A stretch of DNA of 64,000 nucleotides, from the NCBI RefSeq assembly GCF_019578655.1, contig NC_063257.1:4588001-4652000 (forward strand). The letters are read 5' to 3'. The stretch is from Ricinus communis. Taxonomy: Eukaryota; Streptophyta; Magnoliopsida; Malpighiales; Euphorbiaceae. Every line of letters begins with the position of its first letter. The first letter of the stretch is position 1. Both the position numbers and the translations under genes were made by a program. The notes below the pieces were generated by a model. The model worked only from the letters and a program-made list of their open reading frames with translations, was not told the DNA's origin and ran no database searches. Below are positions 34,857 to 49,800 of this stretch, piece by piece.

Positions 34857-37800
34857 TCATGTAAGATTTGCTCCATGAATTGAAGAACTTTTGTCTGACG
34901 TGTGTAAAGAGGCGACATGTGGTTGCTGTGTTTGTGAATCATTGAGAAGACCAAGAACTGCTAGTGTTGATCTGCAAGACGCAATGCATTCAATTAACAC
35001 CAAAAAAGAAATGCTCGCAAGAGCACAATTTAAAGTCAGATCTAACTTCAACGAAACTTCCAAATCTTATAATTTTACTAGAAAATATAGGTGTTGTTCG
35101 GAAAATAAGAACAAAAGAAAAGGGATCTTGGTAGCCTATTTCATTGATATACATATTTCCATGATTCCAGTAGCTGGAGTCTCACCAATTATTGTAAGAG
35201 CCAAGGCCTAAATACGTGCATTTTCCCGTAATTAGATAATGCAGTCACACGGGAACACTAACCAAAGAATAGATTCAAGCTTAGTTCCTAAAAGTTACAC
35301 GCACCACACAATTTGGGCAACTAACTCCCCTTGACAGATATGCTAGTACTTTCATACCCCTTGACAGATGTATAATAGTTGAGCAACTTACTCCTTTAGA
35401 AAGAAATGTTAAATAGTAAAAAATGAAATTATTATTATGATGCACTAATACATTAAAACTGCAGTTACCATATAGAAGATAGGACAGACTGCCAAACGAA
35501 ACTACTCAATAAATGCATAAAAAAATAGAATTCAATTAGATCTTTCAAGAACAAGATACATCAAAACTTTACCTAGGTAGTGAAGTTCTGATACTTGGTT
35601 GGTTTGCAAAAGCAGCCAATGGGCCTCTGAGATTAGAGTGCTTGCTCATAGCACTTTCAAGCAGTGGAGGTGGTAACTGCAAGCAGAATCAGAAAAGAAA
35701 AATGAAAAAAAAATTATTTGAGAATACACAAGGGGTAATTTATATGGGGAAGTTTGGCGGGACAAGCAGCCATGTTATACCTGTAATAATACACGGAAAG
35801 AATGGGGCCTTGTTTGAGACACACATTTTAAAAACCCCACCCACAACTTCGGCATTTTCCAGACCTGAATGCCATATATACACAAAAGAAAAGTGGTCTT
35901 AGAAACAAAAAAGAGGAAGCATGTTAGTCAACCTTCTTTCTATAATTTCAAAAGGCCAGCATACCTGTCTAGTCACAAGTTTAGAGAGTATCTCCATAAC
36001 AAAATCAACCTGGTGATCAGCATGATAAAGATTTTATAATTACTTTGATTTTCCACAAGGAAAAGAAGAAAAGAAGAATTATTCCACTCTCACATAGTGA
36101 AATTTCAAATAAGCAGTAATTACTTCCATTAAAAATAAAACAAGAAAAAAAAAGAATCTCACAAAACATAAACAATAATGAGACAAAAACAACTATTATG
36201 AGAAAACCCACAAATAACGATTAGATATGACTGGAGTTGACAACATTTTAATGGATCATGCAGAAAGCGACGTGTTTAATTTCTGTTAGATCTACTCAAA
36301 AAAGTAAAATCTTGTATGCTTTACCTGAAACTGAAACTCACAGCTGATGACAACATAGCTATCATAACACGACTGATAAGAGAACCGTCTTAAATAACTG
36401 TATACCCTACCTTAATGCATGAAATAGTTGAGTCTTAAAGGGTCTTTAGTGTAATAAGATGGGGCATTTGTTTTCTTTTTCTGGAAAAGTTAAATATTGA
36501 TTAAAATGCACCAGCAGGAATGCCAACCTATGTTTAAAAAGAAAAAAGAAACTAACGAGTTGATGAAATGCTTCCATAATATGAATATGATTTTGAACGA
36601 ATTTTGAAATTCACAGAATAAATTACCAGTGTAGGAAATGCATCAATTGCCTGAATCACTGTTCTCATAAAAAGTAGAGGCAGAGGTGTTTGATCAACCT
36701 GAAAATGTAAACAGTTAATACAAGTATTGAACTAGATTTTGTGAATCACAGCAGACAATATCAAGATTTACACACCATTTGATTCAGGGCCTTTGCCAAA
36801 ACCTGCTGAGTAAAGACTGTGCGTTGCTCGAAACAAGCTGAGCAGGCATCTGTTATCTGCATACATCAAACAGAAACATAAAAACGTTAGTCTGGACATA
36901 GAGCAAAGGAAACTGAAGGAGGAACCAAATGAAGGCTCTAAAATGAAATAGAATGTCATTTTTCTGGTTCAGCAAAAATGACCAGTGATCAGCGTTCACT
37001 GAGGGGTGAATAATTTGATTAAAGTGCTAAAAAAAGAAGACTCCACAGGGAAAAGAAGAATAATAAAAAAAAGGAATCATAAATTAAAAAGAAAACAGAA
37101 GTTATTAACCAGAAATTCGGAGTTATATCTAATTTCCTGCAAAATACTCCCTGACAGGCATTTGACATATGCACATTGCAAGAGAACTATCCTAAAATTC
37201 ACTTCAAATTAAGATAATAACTATGAAGTCGGTGAGGTAAGGCCTAAGTATGGTTCTTTCCCTATTGTGTGACAATCTAATTAATTTAGTCCCTAAGGTT
37301 TATATTCGCTAACTATAAGTTCCTAAGAAGTTTCAGGTGTTAGTCAACCCAATCAAAGGACTTAATGAATAAAAATAAAATTCAATTTGGCCCTTAAAAC
37401 TTAATATTAAGTATCAAATTCAATATAAATGAATTATTTTCTCATATAATAGAACATTTTATTAATTTTAAAGAAATTTAATAATAATGTTTAACAAAAA
37501 AATTTTTTTTTTTTTACTAAAAATTCTTTTACATCGTTAAAATAATTTTTTTAGCATTTTAAAGAATATTTGCACCGATGTACTTTTTCATACCAATATT
37601 ATCTATTTTTAAGATATTAATGATTTAAAGATAATTTATTTTCTATTATTCACGTAAATATATGAAAATCTGATAATAATCATGAGTTCAAAATTAATTT
37701 TGCATGTTAATATATAAATTAATTTTATAGTAAGAAAAATCATTGAAGATAGTTGATTAATATCAAATTAATTAATTAATTAGAACTTTTGAGTAAATTG

Positions 37801-40800
37801 TGCTAAAAACAAAAAATAAGATCAAGTAAAAGAAATTAATTAGTTTTTTTTTTTTGTGAAAACTAAATTGCTAAAATTAAACATTTACTCAATTTGATAA
37901 ACCTTTGCCCTAAATTTGATATTGGGATTAAAATTATGCTAAAATTAAATAATTTTGCTCTAATTCAATAAAAAGACTTATTTCATCGAGTTTAACTTGA
38001 GACTAAATTTAAGACCCAAATTGAAAGTTTTTCCTATTTATTAAACTTTGACTAGATTGACGAATACAAAAATTAATAGTATTAGTACATTGACTAGGTT
38101 GACTAACACAAAAAATTAATAGGGGAACTCTATAGTTAATGGACATAAGCGTCGAGGACTAACTAATTCAATCCTAAAAAGGATAGGAAAGAATCCTAAC
38201 TATGCTCGAATCTCGGGGACTTTATAGTAATTAACCCTAAATATCAACTCTAGCTAACAATAGAAATTGGATAACCCAAGCAAAATGACTCCACCTACGA
38301 TCAAGAACCATAATCATATTATTTTTGACTACTCACTAGGGGCGGCCACAGGCCGGTTTGCGGGGGAAGACTAGTTCAGGGCCAGTTCCAACCCATAAGA
38401 AAAGGAAAAAAAAAATTTGTAATTTCTAAAAGGAATTCAATTTTTTTGACACTGTTGGAACCGGCCGGAGCAGTGAACTAGAACCGGGTGGTTCCAAGGG
38501 CTGTGGAGCTGTAAAATCGCAGTTCCTCAATCTGAACCGGCAGTTCATATGCTGTGGCCACCCCTACTGCTTACAACATGCTGATGCCTTAGAAATGTGC
38601 TAATTTGTGCACAAACTATCCTGCCCGCCATGCATCTAATCCTTTACCTCTCAAATCATAATCAATGGCAACATCACCAACATGTTTAAACACTATATAA
38701 TAAGCGTACAGATTTGTCCATGGATAATATTATGAAAATAGCGACAGAAAAGAATACAAAGGTTATCATAGTCTTTGAAGTAGAAAACTAAGGCTTTATT
38801 TATGAACAAAACTAGCAAAATTCAGAAGCACAAAAATGCATGCCTTTTTGAGTGCAAGGCCATCTTTCTCAGGGCTGATATCATGGATGGCAACTAACAC
38901 TTCTGCAGGAGTTAAAGCTGGACCAGTATGAGCTGAACCCTGCCATGTGCAAGCTATAATTTCTTAGCATGTTTCTTCCTTTACAAGGCAAAAGAAATTA
39001 TAAAGGTAGAGTATAACAGATAATTGCAAGTACAGCTAAGAAACCAAAGTAAAGAATTCCAACTTTAGCTTGGTTTACTCAAAGGACTGAAACAAGGGCA
39101 AATAAAATCTCCCTGTTAACATAATTTAGGTAGTTCAACCAAATCACTGCAGCTGACCATTCTTCAGGACAACTGTACTAATTGATGATATGGCCCCCAA
39201 AACAGAGGTTAATCCATATTAATCAAAAAGAGAATTCTACATCCACCAGCTTATAAGCTTTAACAGCAAAGGGGCAGCAATCTAGTTTATCATTTTTCTT
39301 GATAAAAAGAACAAAATAACCCAAGCAAAATCATAAGTGCTCTCCAGGCTCACAAAATCAGAAGAGTAACATGACTAAAAAACAAGGCAAAATAAATACA
39401 TCATATGATGTTGAATAGTTAACAAGGAAAAAATTGCTCAAGTCATTCACATTACCTGTAAAATATGAGCAAGTGCCATCTGGAACTTTTCTATTGGAAG
39501 ACCAACTAACCGAGGGAAAATAGGCAACACCTGTGACCGTTAAATGATTAGAATCCAACTACAAATATAAATCAGCAAATCAGCAGAACAAACTTTCAAC
39601 AAAACCAGATTTTCCAATACATGAAACTTTTACATACATTTCATCAATGTCTAGTCCTAGTGGAATTAAACTAGATAGATGGATATCAAAAATGTAGGGG
39701 AGGAGGGATAGAACACAGAATATCATTATAAATAAAGCTCCTCCACAGACTGAAGTTCTCATTCTCCAATTCTATTACATGTTGTATCCCAGATCAAATA
39801 TATTTTCCATCCGGCATTGAACTTAGCTATTTAATGGTAATTTAACATGGATCCTAATGGACATCCCATTAAAGTTCTTTTATAGTATTACAAGAATTAA
39901 ACCAGTTCTAAAAAAAAATTTAAAAAAACTGCCCAATATCAGGTTGGATTTGTCATCAGTTTCTGATTTTAATTGCAATAAACTTCCATGTCGCTCTTGA
40001 TTTCAATTTTATAAAAGAGGAAGGTCATCATTATTTTTAGTTTGCACAACAAAAATCTTACTAATTTTCGAGTCACTTCTGCCCACAGCTCTAAATATTT
40101 TGCCATTAAATGAAAGAGCAAAAATGTACAAATTGAAATTAATTTAAAGAGAAGTAAGAAACAAATAGTGAAGCAGACCTCATTCTTGGACAGTGAAGAT
40201 AAAATTGGAATAAGTATAGTAGCATCCTGCAAGAGAACAATATGCCACATCAACACCATGATAATTATTTGAAAGACAAATAAATGGAAACATAATTTTT
40301 GAGCAAACCTTTAACTTAGTTTCATATAAATGTTTAACAGTAGCAATTAGATCAGCAGATGGTGTTGTCTCTTGAGTCAATTTTTGCAGCACCTAGCCGA
40401 AAAGAAAACAATTTCAGCATCATTCATGAATAGAAGATTAGAGCACAAAAAATTTCAAAGTTGAAACAGAATTCCATGATATGGAGAAAAGGTAACTACC
40501 AGCATCAGAAGATTTTCACATCCTTCTGGCGGATCAGATATTATACGGAGCAGCTCAGAACAAGATGACCCTAGGGCCCTTATAAGAATAGGGATATGGC
40601 GATGAACAGCCTGCATTTAAAGCTATTTTAGAATTGGGGAGTTGAGGAACACCAGTAGCATTACATTTACCAGCTCAAGTCCTAAAAAAGGGGGAAAATG
40701 AGCTGGGGAACTGGGTGGGGACCTTAACAAGGCACAAAATTTCTTCAACTCCAAACAGAGAGTAGAAGTACTGTGGTAACAGAAGGGCACTACTGTGGCC

Positions 40801-43800
40801 GACTTTGGATCATGTAATAATACCATATAGAACTAAACTCTAAGTGATGAGAAGTAATGTACTGTGCGATAAACTCGCATCTGTCTGCTCTTTAGCAGAG
40901 TCGGCATGTCTGAAGACCAACTCATACCAGCCTGAATGATGGACAATACCAATGTATCAAATAAATGAGTTCAACCTCATGAATGACAGATTCAGAAGCT
41001 GAGCGATAGTTGAAATGCTTTAGCTGGCATTGTTCTAAGAATTCTTACTGATGCATAATTGGGGTTAAATCAGAACAAAATTAGTACAGGCAAATATAAG
41101 CTTTCAAATATTTGACAACTGGCCAATATGACATCTTATAAAGTGTAAACCCATCAAATATACAGTTGCAAAAGAAACTAATAAATTATATAAACCTGCT
41201 TTACAGATTTTGGAGCTCGTCCATAGATGTCAAACACAAGTTGAAGAAGACTAGGTTTCTGGAAAGAGAGAAGGCTGTCAGCATCTTTTAAAAAAGTGCA
41301 AGCCAGAACAAAAACATTTATGGCCACAAAACTTTTAAAGTTCTTAATAATGTTGAAAGTTTGACAAACCTGCGTGCATAAAGCAAAAAATAAAGAAATT
41401 AGTCGTTGAGCTTCAGACAAGGACATTATTGACATATTTTTTACTACTGGCTGTGCACTCTGCTTATTGTTTTCAACATTTGCAGTATCTGAGACTTGAG
41501 AGCCACTGACTGATGTCTCCTGGCTTCCGGCCTGAGAATTTTCAGACGGAAAGGAAAGGATCAGTAATCAAAAGAAATTCTAGGATTAAAAACCTTTTTT
41601 CCAAGTTTCCATTTTCCAAGTCAAATGCAATAATAGGCGTACACCTTGAAAACCAATGTGACTATTTCTCTATAAACAGTTTCAAGAAATGGCACACATT
41701 TTTTTGGAACTTCATAAATGTAATGCTCGTTTTCCAATATGTCAGGGAGCAAACAGGGAGTTAAATTAAGTTTTAGAGGTGACAAATGTGATTATGCATT
41801 GATTGGGACTTGACTAAATGTTGTTGCATTTTACCATATACGTGGAGTTTAACAAGCAGCCAGTACCATGCTATACATAAGTAAAACTTGTGGCGCTCGT
41901 GCTCCTAATATGCCATTAAGAGATTAATATTTGGTGTTAATGACGTGGAAGACGAAGTATGCTAAGAAAAATGCATGATCCATACCTCCCCATCTCTTTG
42001 GTCGATGGAGCCAGACTGTGAAAGTTCAGTGTCTGATGCATGCTGATCTACAGCAGATAGTAGCATCTTTGTTGCAAATTGTTCAATCTTTTCTGCAATG
42101 TAGTTTATTTGATAGAGTTTGTTTGCCACCTGTTCAGAACAGTGAAAAAATTAAGGATTAGGCTTCATAAAACATGAACTATAGCTTTCCCCTAGGCAGG
42201 AGAAAGTGAATTTACTTCCAAATGGCAGCTGAACCAACAGTTTGCGAAGGAAATTAGCAAGAGTTTGCAGTTATGATGAGTAAAAAGAATCCATACCAGC
42301 CGGATGGCTTTTGCTCGAATGTCATCTTGTGAATGAACAGCACACTGCAATCAGGATAGAAACTCATCAGTAAAAACTAAAAGTTGTAATACTTATATGT
42401 ACTTACTACACGCCTGCATGGTTCAATATTTTTCATGGAGGCTTTACCCCTTCTCATTCTTCTGCTTTCTTTTCACGTGAGAGAAAAAGGTTAATGCATT
42501 TGTGGGGAAGTTCCCATTTCATAATAAATTTTATGTCAGTACTATGATGTTAGTGGATCCTAGAACAGATCGGCAAAATTAAGGTATTTGATAGTAATGT
42601 AAAGGTATTTGAACAAAGGGACTGGAAAAAGAAACAGTTTATGGTAAAAGTTGTCTCACAATTGGGAAATATTTGAATCTAACAGTCCTTTCCACATTTA
42701 CCTAGCATAGCATCCATGAAATAGCAATGATACCGTGTTTGGAGAAGAGAACAAAAAATTAACCTATTACCTGCTTTTAATTATTAAATTGAAGAGTCCA
42801 GTTTTGGTGAGTTGAAGGGCGGGTTGGTTTGACCGAGCATACCTTCTTTCAGAATCAATGGTCACTAAGCAATAAGCTAAGACCAGGCTGATTTTCAGGC
42901 AAAAAAGACACTATCGCAACTATCATTATTGCTTTCATCAATCATAATTAAAAATTTCCAAGGCGCACCATCCAACTATCTTACCACATCTAGGAAGGGG
43001 CATAATTCACTTAATGTGAATATTTTATAAATGTGAATCAAAATATAAAAATCTCGATTTCTAGTGCTATGGGATTTCACATGGCTTGCTTACCTTCAAA
43101 GCAATATCTAAGCATGCATGCCGATTATTGGGACGACCTAGAATCAAACCCCACACAGCACCAAGGCCTTGAGTGACACGCTCACCATCATGAACCTCTT
43201 TTCCATGGGAATCCAAAACCACACTGGAGCAGAGATCATCTAACAATTTCAAGGCAGACTCTGGCAAAAGTGGAACTTCGCCAAGAAGTCTACTGAAGGA
43301 CTTGTCTGAAGCTGGAAAAGCATCTAAAAGAGATTTGGCCTACATTGAAAGTCTTGTGAAAATCAAAATCTCACACAAAAGATATACCATTGAACCATCT
43401 AAAAGAGTACCTACCACTACCAAGACGAATTTTTCATAGACAGCAGAAGCATATGAGGAGCTTCCAGGTGAATCAAGAATCATAAGAGAATGTAGATGAT
43501 ACAGGATATGCATTACAAGCTCATGCCCCTGACCAGACACAAGAAAAAGTTAGATTGCAAAAGCTTTAATCAAAAGCAATTAACCTATAAAAAAAAATTC
43601 ACATTGCTTTGCACAATGCCCAATCACCATACTCGTGGAATCCATTATTAACTACTCCATAAAGTTATTGACACAAAGAAGTAGCATATAGGAATACTCA
43701 TACAAAGCTCTGCGATTCAAAAGCAGATTAATTTTGAGCCTATCCAACAGTGACTATGACCATAGATAAATTCAAAACTATCACACTAACACAGTAGATA

Positions 43801-46800
43801 TGGGGATATATTTTAGCCACAGATCATTTCCAAAGAAGTCATCCATAGTTCCAGCGTCAAAAAATAAAAAGGAAACACCTTTTGCAGCCGGTAATCCACA
43901 ACAATTTGTTTCTGTAGCATCACGACAATGTCATCATCTTCATCAACCTGAAGCAAAAAGCCAAAATAATAATAATAAAACATAATTTGCAATTTCAGAT
44001 GTTAACTAGCATCCAAAACACCAAAAATAAAAAGTAAGAAGTAAAAGCAGACAAACAAACCTCCAAGATAGTAACTAAACCTTCAGAAGTCAGGTTTTAA
44101 AGTAACCTATTATGTTGTTCACTACATGCAGAACAAGATAAGATAAAGCAGTAATTGATCGCACAAATGTCAAACTGAACCAGAAACAGAAATAAAATTA
44201 CATAGATTAACCAGGTGAAGTTCTTATTCACATTATTGCACAATATTAATAACAAGTTACTGACACCAATGCAAATCATGCTAACGTTTATCCCATATGT
44301 ACATGGAATAGTATATCAAAGGCTACGTTGTACTTATCTTATGCAGACAAAAAAGAGAAGTGTGATGCCAAAACCAATTTAAGATCAAGCTCAATCTTTT
44401 ATTTGATCAATCCCCTTTAGCAGAAAGAATTGCATCTTCATTCACAGCCAAAACAGCATCTTAGTTTGCATCTCAGCAGAATGTATATTTTATTTAGGTG
44501 TGTGGTTGCTAAGAAACTGTAGGGATTTTGATGATGCTGAACATTCTATAACTTTCTTATAACAGTAGCATCCATCAAATTTCATTGGGTGTTTCTGTTC
44601 ACTTGCTACTTCAGTTCATTTCAGAATATTATCCTAATTGTTCTTCTTGGTTTAGCTTCTTTTTTGTGCTTTCTTGTATGCTACCACATACCAAGGCTAC
44701 ATGAATTAGTTCCAGTTTTCTTTCTGATGAAATTAATAAAAAAAGATAGCTTAGAAACAGAAGATTCAGGCCACAACAAACCTTTATTTCTTAGTATACA
44801 AAGCAATAGTGTATTTAACAGAACTGGATTAACAAAAAAAAAAAAAGTAACCAATTTGCATGTCACAAGGTTCAGCAGAATGATAAATTGCTTAAAAGCA
44901 TTGAACGATCAGAGAAAGATACTTCCAAAAAGAGTTCAACAATCAAAAGCTGCGCTGCCTCTACCTGAGCAACCAATCGAGCAAGTAATGCCATGCGTTT
45001 CAGGCTACAATCAATCCCAGACAGATGCTTGTAGGATTCAATAATCCGTTCAACTGCCAAGTTTCTCACATTTCTTTGCTGTTCCTCAGTTAGTTCAATG
45101 TAAAATGGGACCTGCGGTAAGTCCTGACAGGTTTCTTCAGGAATGGACGAGTTTGAAACAGTAGGGGAATTCTGATCAACGTCCATCAAAGATGTGTTAT
45201 CCCCATATGTCACTTCAACATCTGACAACTTTGATGTAACAGAATCCTCATCAACCATGTGAGAAGGAGAAAGAGCATGGTCTGAAGAAGCCTTGACTTC
45301 TGAAACGGGGACAATTTCCTCAGGTTTACTGAAACCATCCTCTTTCAAACTTAATTCATCAGTTTCAGGCACCATTGGACTCTCTAGAGTCTTATCATCG
45401 CTTTCGCTGTTTGACAACAGAAGCACATGAGAATTCTCAGCAGATGTCACAGCAGGAACTGAAAGAGGTTTACTTGATGAAACTGAACCATCAAATTCAG
45501 GTTCTGTAGCACCAGTATCATCTGCAACAGGCATGGACAGCCCTCCAACAGGTGTTGCTGAACGTCGCGGATCCAGGCGACGGGGATCCTGGCACAATTG
45601 ACAATAAGTTATTGTAATGTGTGTGTATATATATATATAAAAGAATGCAATACAACTTTACAAGCATGTTTGCTTTACCCTTCTCGGATCACGTTTAGAA
45701 TCTGCAGGGATATTATTGACAGTGGATGTATCAGACAATGAGAAACTGTTTGCAACTACTGCAGCAAAAGGTACTTGTGTGGCAGAAACTGTAGAAGCAT
45801 AATTTGTTGAAGCAGATGGTGACACAAATTGTGTAGGATTGCTCAAAGAAGCAGTTTGCCGAGTTACTGGCACATTCCCAAGCCTTGTCAAAGGTGGGGG
45901 ATTCTTAGGCAAATGCTTCATGTTAGTGATCACAATATCAGCTAGTAGATCAGGGTGAATATTTGAAATAAGAATTTCAAGCGATTCGGCACCTCTCTCT
46001 CCTTCAGCAAGCAATGCACCAATCATAGCTATCATTTGTTCTGCAGGAGTCAAATCACTGTCTAGTAAAGGAGCGTTAGAAGATGATCCATTGACACATA
46101 CTGAATCCTCCACAGAATCATTTATTTGCAATGTTATGGCTGATGACATGATAGGGCCATAACGAATTCGCTTGGCTGACACCTCATGACCATTAGTGAG
46201 TTCTTCATGATCTAGAGGCACAGATCTTTTTCTCAATTGATCACTTGAAACTGAAGGTTGGCTGGATGGTTGATCATCCTAGTGAACAGAAGTTAAATTC
46301 AGTGACAATTGACTCCACAAAAGACAGCAACTAGATTATAAAAATAGAAGAAAATGATTGTGATAGCCAGTAATGCAACAGAATAATTACCCTGCTGACC
46401 CTGGATTCACGTGAGGCACGCTCGTTATTTTTAATCATTTTATCAACTTGACGAATAACTTGATCAGCAGCATCCCCAGCATTCATAACTCGTAATGCTC
46501 TAAGCAGTTTATCTCTTGACTGAAAAGGGAAGCAAAACAAACTCTATTGTTGTCAGGTATGAGGGCAGGTACAGAACTATGGAGCCACCACAATAAATAA
46601 CAAATGTGCTATCAATTTATCACTTCTTATAACACTTCTTATAATAAAGCAATTGTCCTAAAAGAACTTTAGTAACAAAACTTTGCATCACCGCCGGGCT
46701 TTTGGAACCTCTTCAACCAGAATAAATCAGCTCATTTACTTTTAAAAAACAAAGAAAGGAGTTGATATACATTTAAGTATAGAAGAAGAGAAATATTTTT

Positions 46801-49800
46801 GTGAGAAAGATCTTGATAGTGGCACATAATGGTTCTCCAATTACATACTGATAGAACTGCAACATTTAAAGAGTTTCAGTTGCCCAGAGAGATTGAACCA
46901 GAATTGTGCATTATAGTGCCATATTCAGCAGCAAATGCTAATTTAACTACATACAGAACTCTGCCCCATTCATAAAAATACCAGTACTATGAGCTTCCAT
47001 GTTTCCAGAATTTGTAGTTTAGAAACAGCAGATACAAATATACGTTATGTATAATGATGTAATCGATATAATAGAAGTTAAAACATTTTAAGGAAATCTA
47101 AAATGATGTAACCTCACCTCAAATATGGTAGGATGCAGACACCGCAGGAATCCCAGAAAGGCAGTTCTCAAGGAATACTGAATACTAACAGTATGGCATC
47201 CTTTCACTATCTCTGAATTTGGATTGAAATCAAGCAATGCAGTAAGAATAGTACCATAGTGGACCGGCCGTTTCCTTGCTATAGCTGCAAGACTGCCAAA
47301 TAGATGTTATTAGATTAAGATCAGAAACTGTACATATGTATGATAACAATAATAGCTTTGCAAAGTAGTTGAAATCAATCTCATAGAGAAGACCAAGCAT
47401 TAGACCAATATGACAGCAATTTTGCTGAAACAAATAATAACTAGAAAAAACAAAATATAGCCATTTACATTCACAAGGTTGAGCAAAGCCTAACAAGGTT
47501 AAAAAAATTGTTGGAAGAACAACAATTTGACAGAAGGAGATGATATTGGCAAAGACAAAAATGAAGAGATGCACAGAGTTGAAGGGGCACACATAATTCA
47601 TGAGGTTTGAGCAGAGCAAAACAAGAATAAAGAAACACATTCATTGGAAAAGGAAAAATGAAGAGGTACAGATAATTCTGAATCTACAAATCATCTTGCA
47701 AGTTCTGAGACCATCTCAGCATCGATTTTCTATAGGAAGAGCTTGACCAATAAACCATGGAATTCTACAACAGATCAGAGAAACTGAAAGCCTAAATAAC
47801 CCACATCTTTTAACTGATTCATCTATCCTACCCATTGCTTACAATTTCTTGCTCCATGGCATCCCAAAATTTCTTATGATCCTGAACAAAATACGGAACT
47901 ACAACCTGATAGTCATGATTCAACAATCAACATTTCAGGATTCAACCAATTCTTCTTTCTTCGGATTCCATCACTCCACATTGTTTACTACAAGGTCCAA
48001 TGAAAGTAAAAAGACCCCATAGTGCTTCAAATGTGAAGCAAAAATTTAGGTGCATGGAAGTCTTATGCTACAGAAGGCATGGCATTTTAAAATGAAAGCA
48101 AAACATAAAAATATAAATTTCACTTTGGAGTCAGAATTATTTTCCTTATTTTCTGTATAATCCTTGTTGATGTGACACGTCAAATACCGACGTGTCAATA
48201 TCCCTCAACAGAGTATTGAATGCTCTATCTGCTTTATACACAAGGCATTATTTAGTGAACATCTATTTTTAAGCAATATGATACATAAAAGCTAGAGAAC
48301 AAAAGGATGACATTATTTCTATAAACAAGAACCAAGTTCACTGAAATTGCCTATATACTGAGACTGAACCAATAAACATTTATTTCACATCCACCAAGTT
48401 CCTTGACATCCCAAGAAAAGGGGGCCAAATACATACTCAACATTCATTGCTGCATCACAACTAAAGCAAACACATTGTATCCATCTCAACAACTCCAAAG
48501 ATGCTACCAGCCATAACACAGGCACACCATTACTTTAACTGCTCAAAAGCAAATGATATGGAAGATCATAAGTTTTACTTAATGGGGCTAGCACTATGCT
48601 TCAACAGCAACAGTTTCCACTAGATGCTGCAATTCAACTTCTATATGGTTAAGGACAAAACTCATTGCAATCGCCTCTACAACTGCAGCATTCTGATTTG
48701 ACTAGAATAAGAAATCTAAAAGAAAAAAGCATATGGTCTAGAATGATTCATGCAATGTTTTATAAAAACCTTTTTCTTCTCTCTGTAATTACTAGCTCCT
48801 TTCTTCTATCAAGAAATTCTTCTTCTAGAAAGTTTCAAGCTTAGTTTGGGATTCTCAACATTCCTCTGTCACATTCAGTTATATAGGTATAGGGTTACAA
48901 CTGCGTGGTAATACATATATGACATAGCATCTTCCTGTCAAATACCCCATCTTTTGCAGCTGAAACCTCAACCAAAAGCCAGTTAAATTCAAAACTAAGA
49001 CTAATTTCAACATTCTATTTCTATTATAATCTTGTCATAATATCTTCAAATAAATAAAAAATAATGTATCAGCTGCTCTAACAATTCAAGAAGGGGTCTC
49101 TCTGCTAATTACATACAATAAACAATGAAGATAGTAAATAGGACTAGCCCTCCTGATCAATTTACAGGCCAGTACCAATACACTTGATGTTGTCTGATCA
49201 ATAAATAGTAGTACTCCCCACCATACAGTGTGTACAGTCCTTGCAAAGTGAGTAGATTTAGAAAGCAATTGATAGATTGCAAAAGCACTTGAACTTATCA
49301 TTATTTAACAGATAGGTAAAGAAAGGGAACTAATAAAAACTGAAAATAGAAGATGTCTGTCAAACATCATACAATATGAATGTAAACATTATCAGAAGCA
49401 TTCTAAACTTTGTAATACCAATCCTCAAACTATGCCAAACGCTAACAGCACCAGCAAAATCAAATCCTAGCAACCAAAACATAGGTGAAAGGTGAGGCAT
49501 AAGCTACCTAACCGCAATTTTCAATTTAAAGTCCTAACTCAGACTATTTCTTACAGGCATATTGCTAGTCAATAAGGCAACCAAAGAGTTAGCATCAAGC
49601 GTCAATCATAAAACCAACCAATGAAAGCAAAACCCGACAAGTCATAATCATTTAGCTTTTACATCATCAAATAAACCATATCAAAAATTTTCTAACACTT
49701 CATTAAAATTACAAAACCACCCACAATGATGACATTAAATACCATGACCAGAGGAGTTCTTCCACTTCATGTGAAACCTATAACTAATCCAGTTTTCACA

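Noticed and set aside
35642..35902. Plus-strand open frame over symplekin exons 25-26
   Set aside because: It is the antisense of well-conserved symplekin exons, which read through in frame on the minus strand.
48165..48205. Palindromic GACACGTC/GACGTGTC considered as an ABRE-type regulatory site
   Set aside because: It lies deep in an intron with no other support. Short palindromes of this kind arise by chance.
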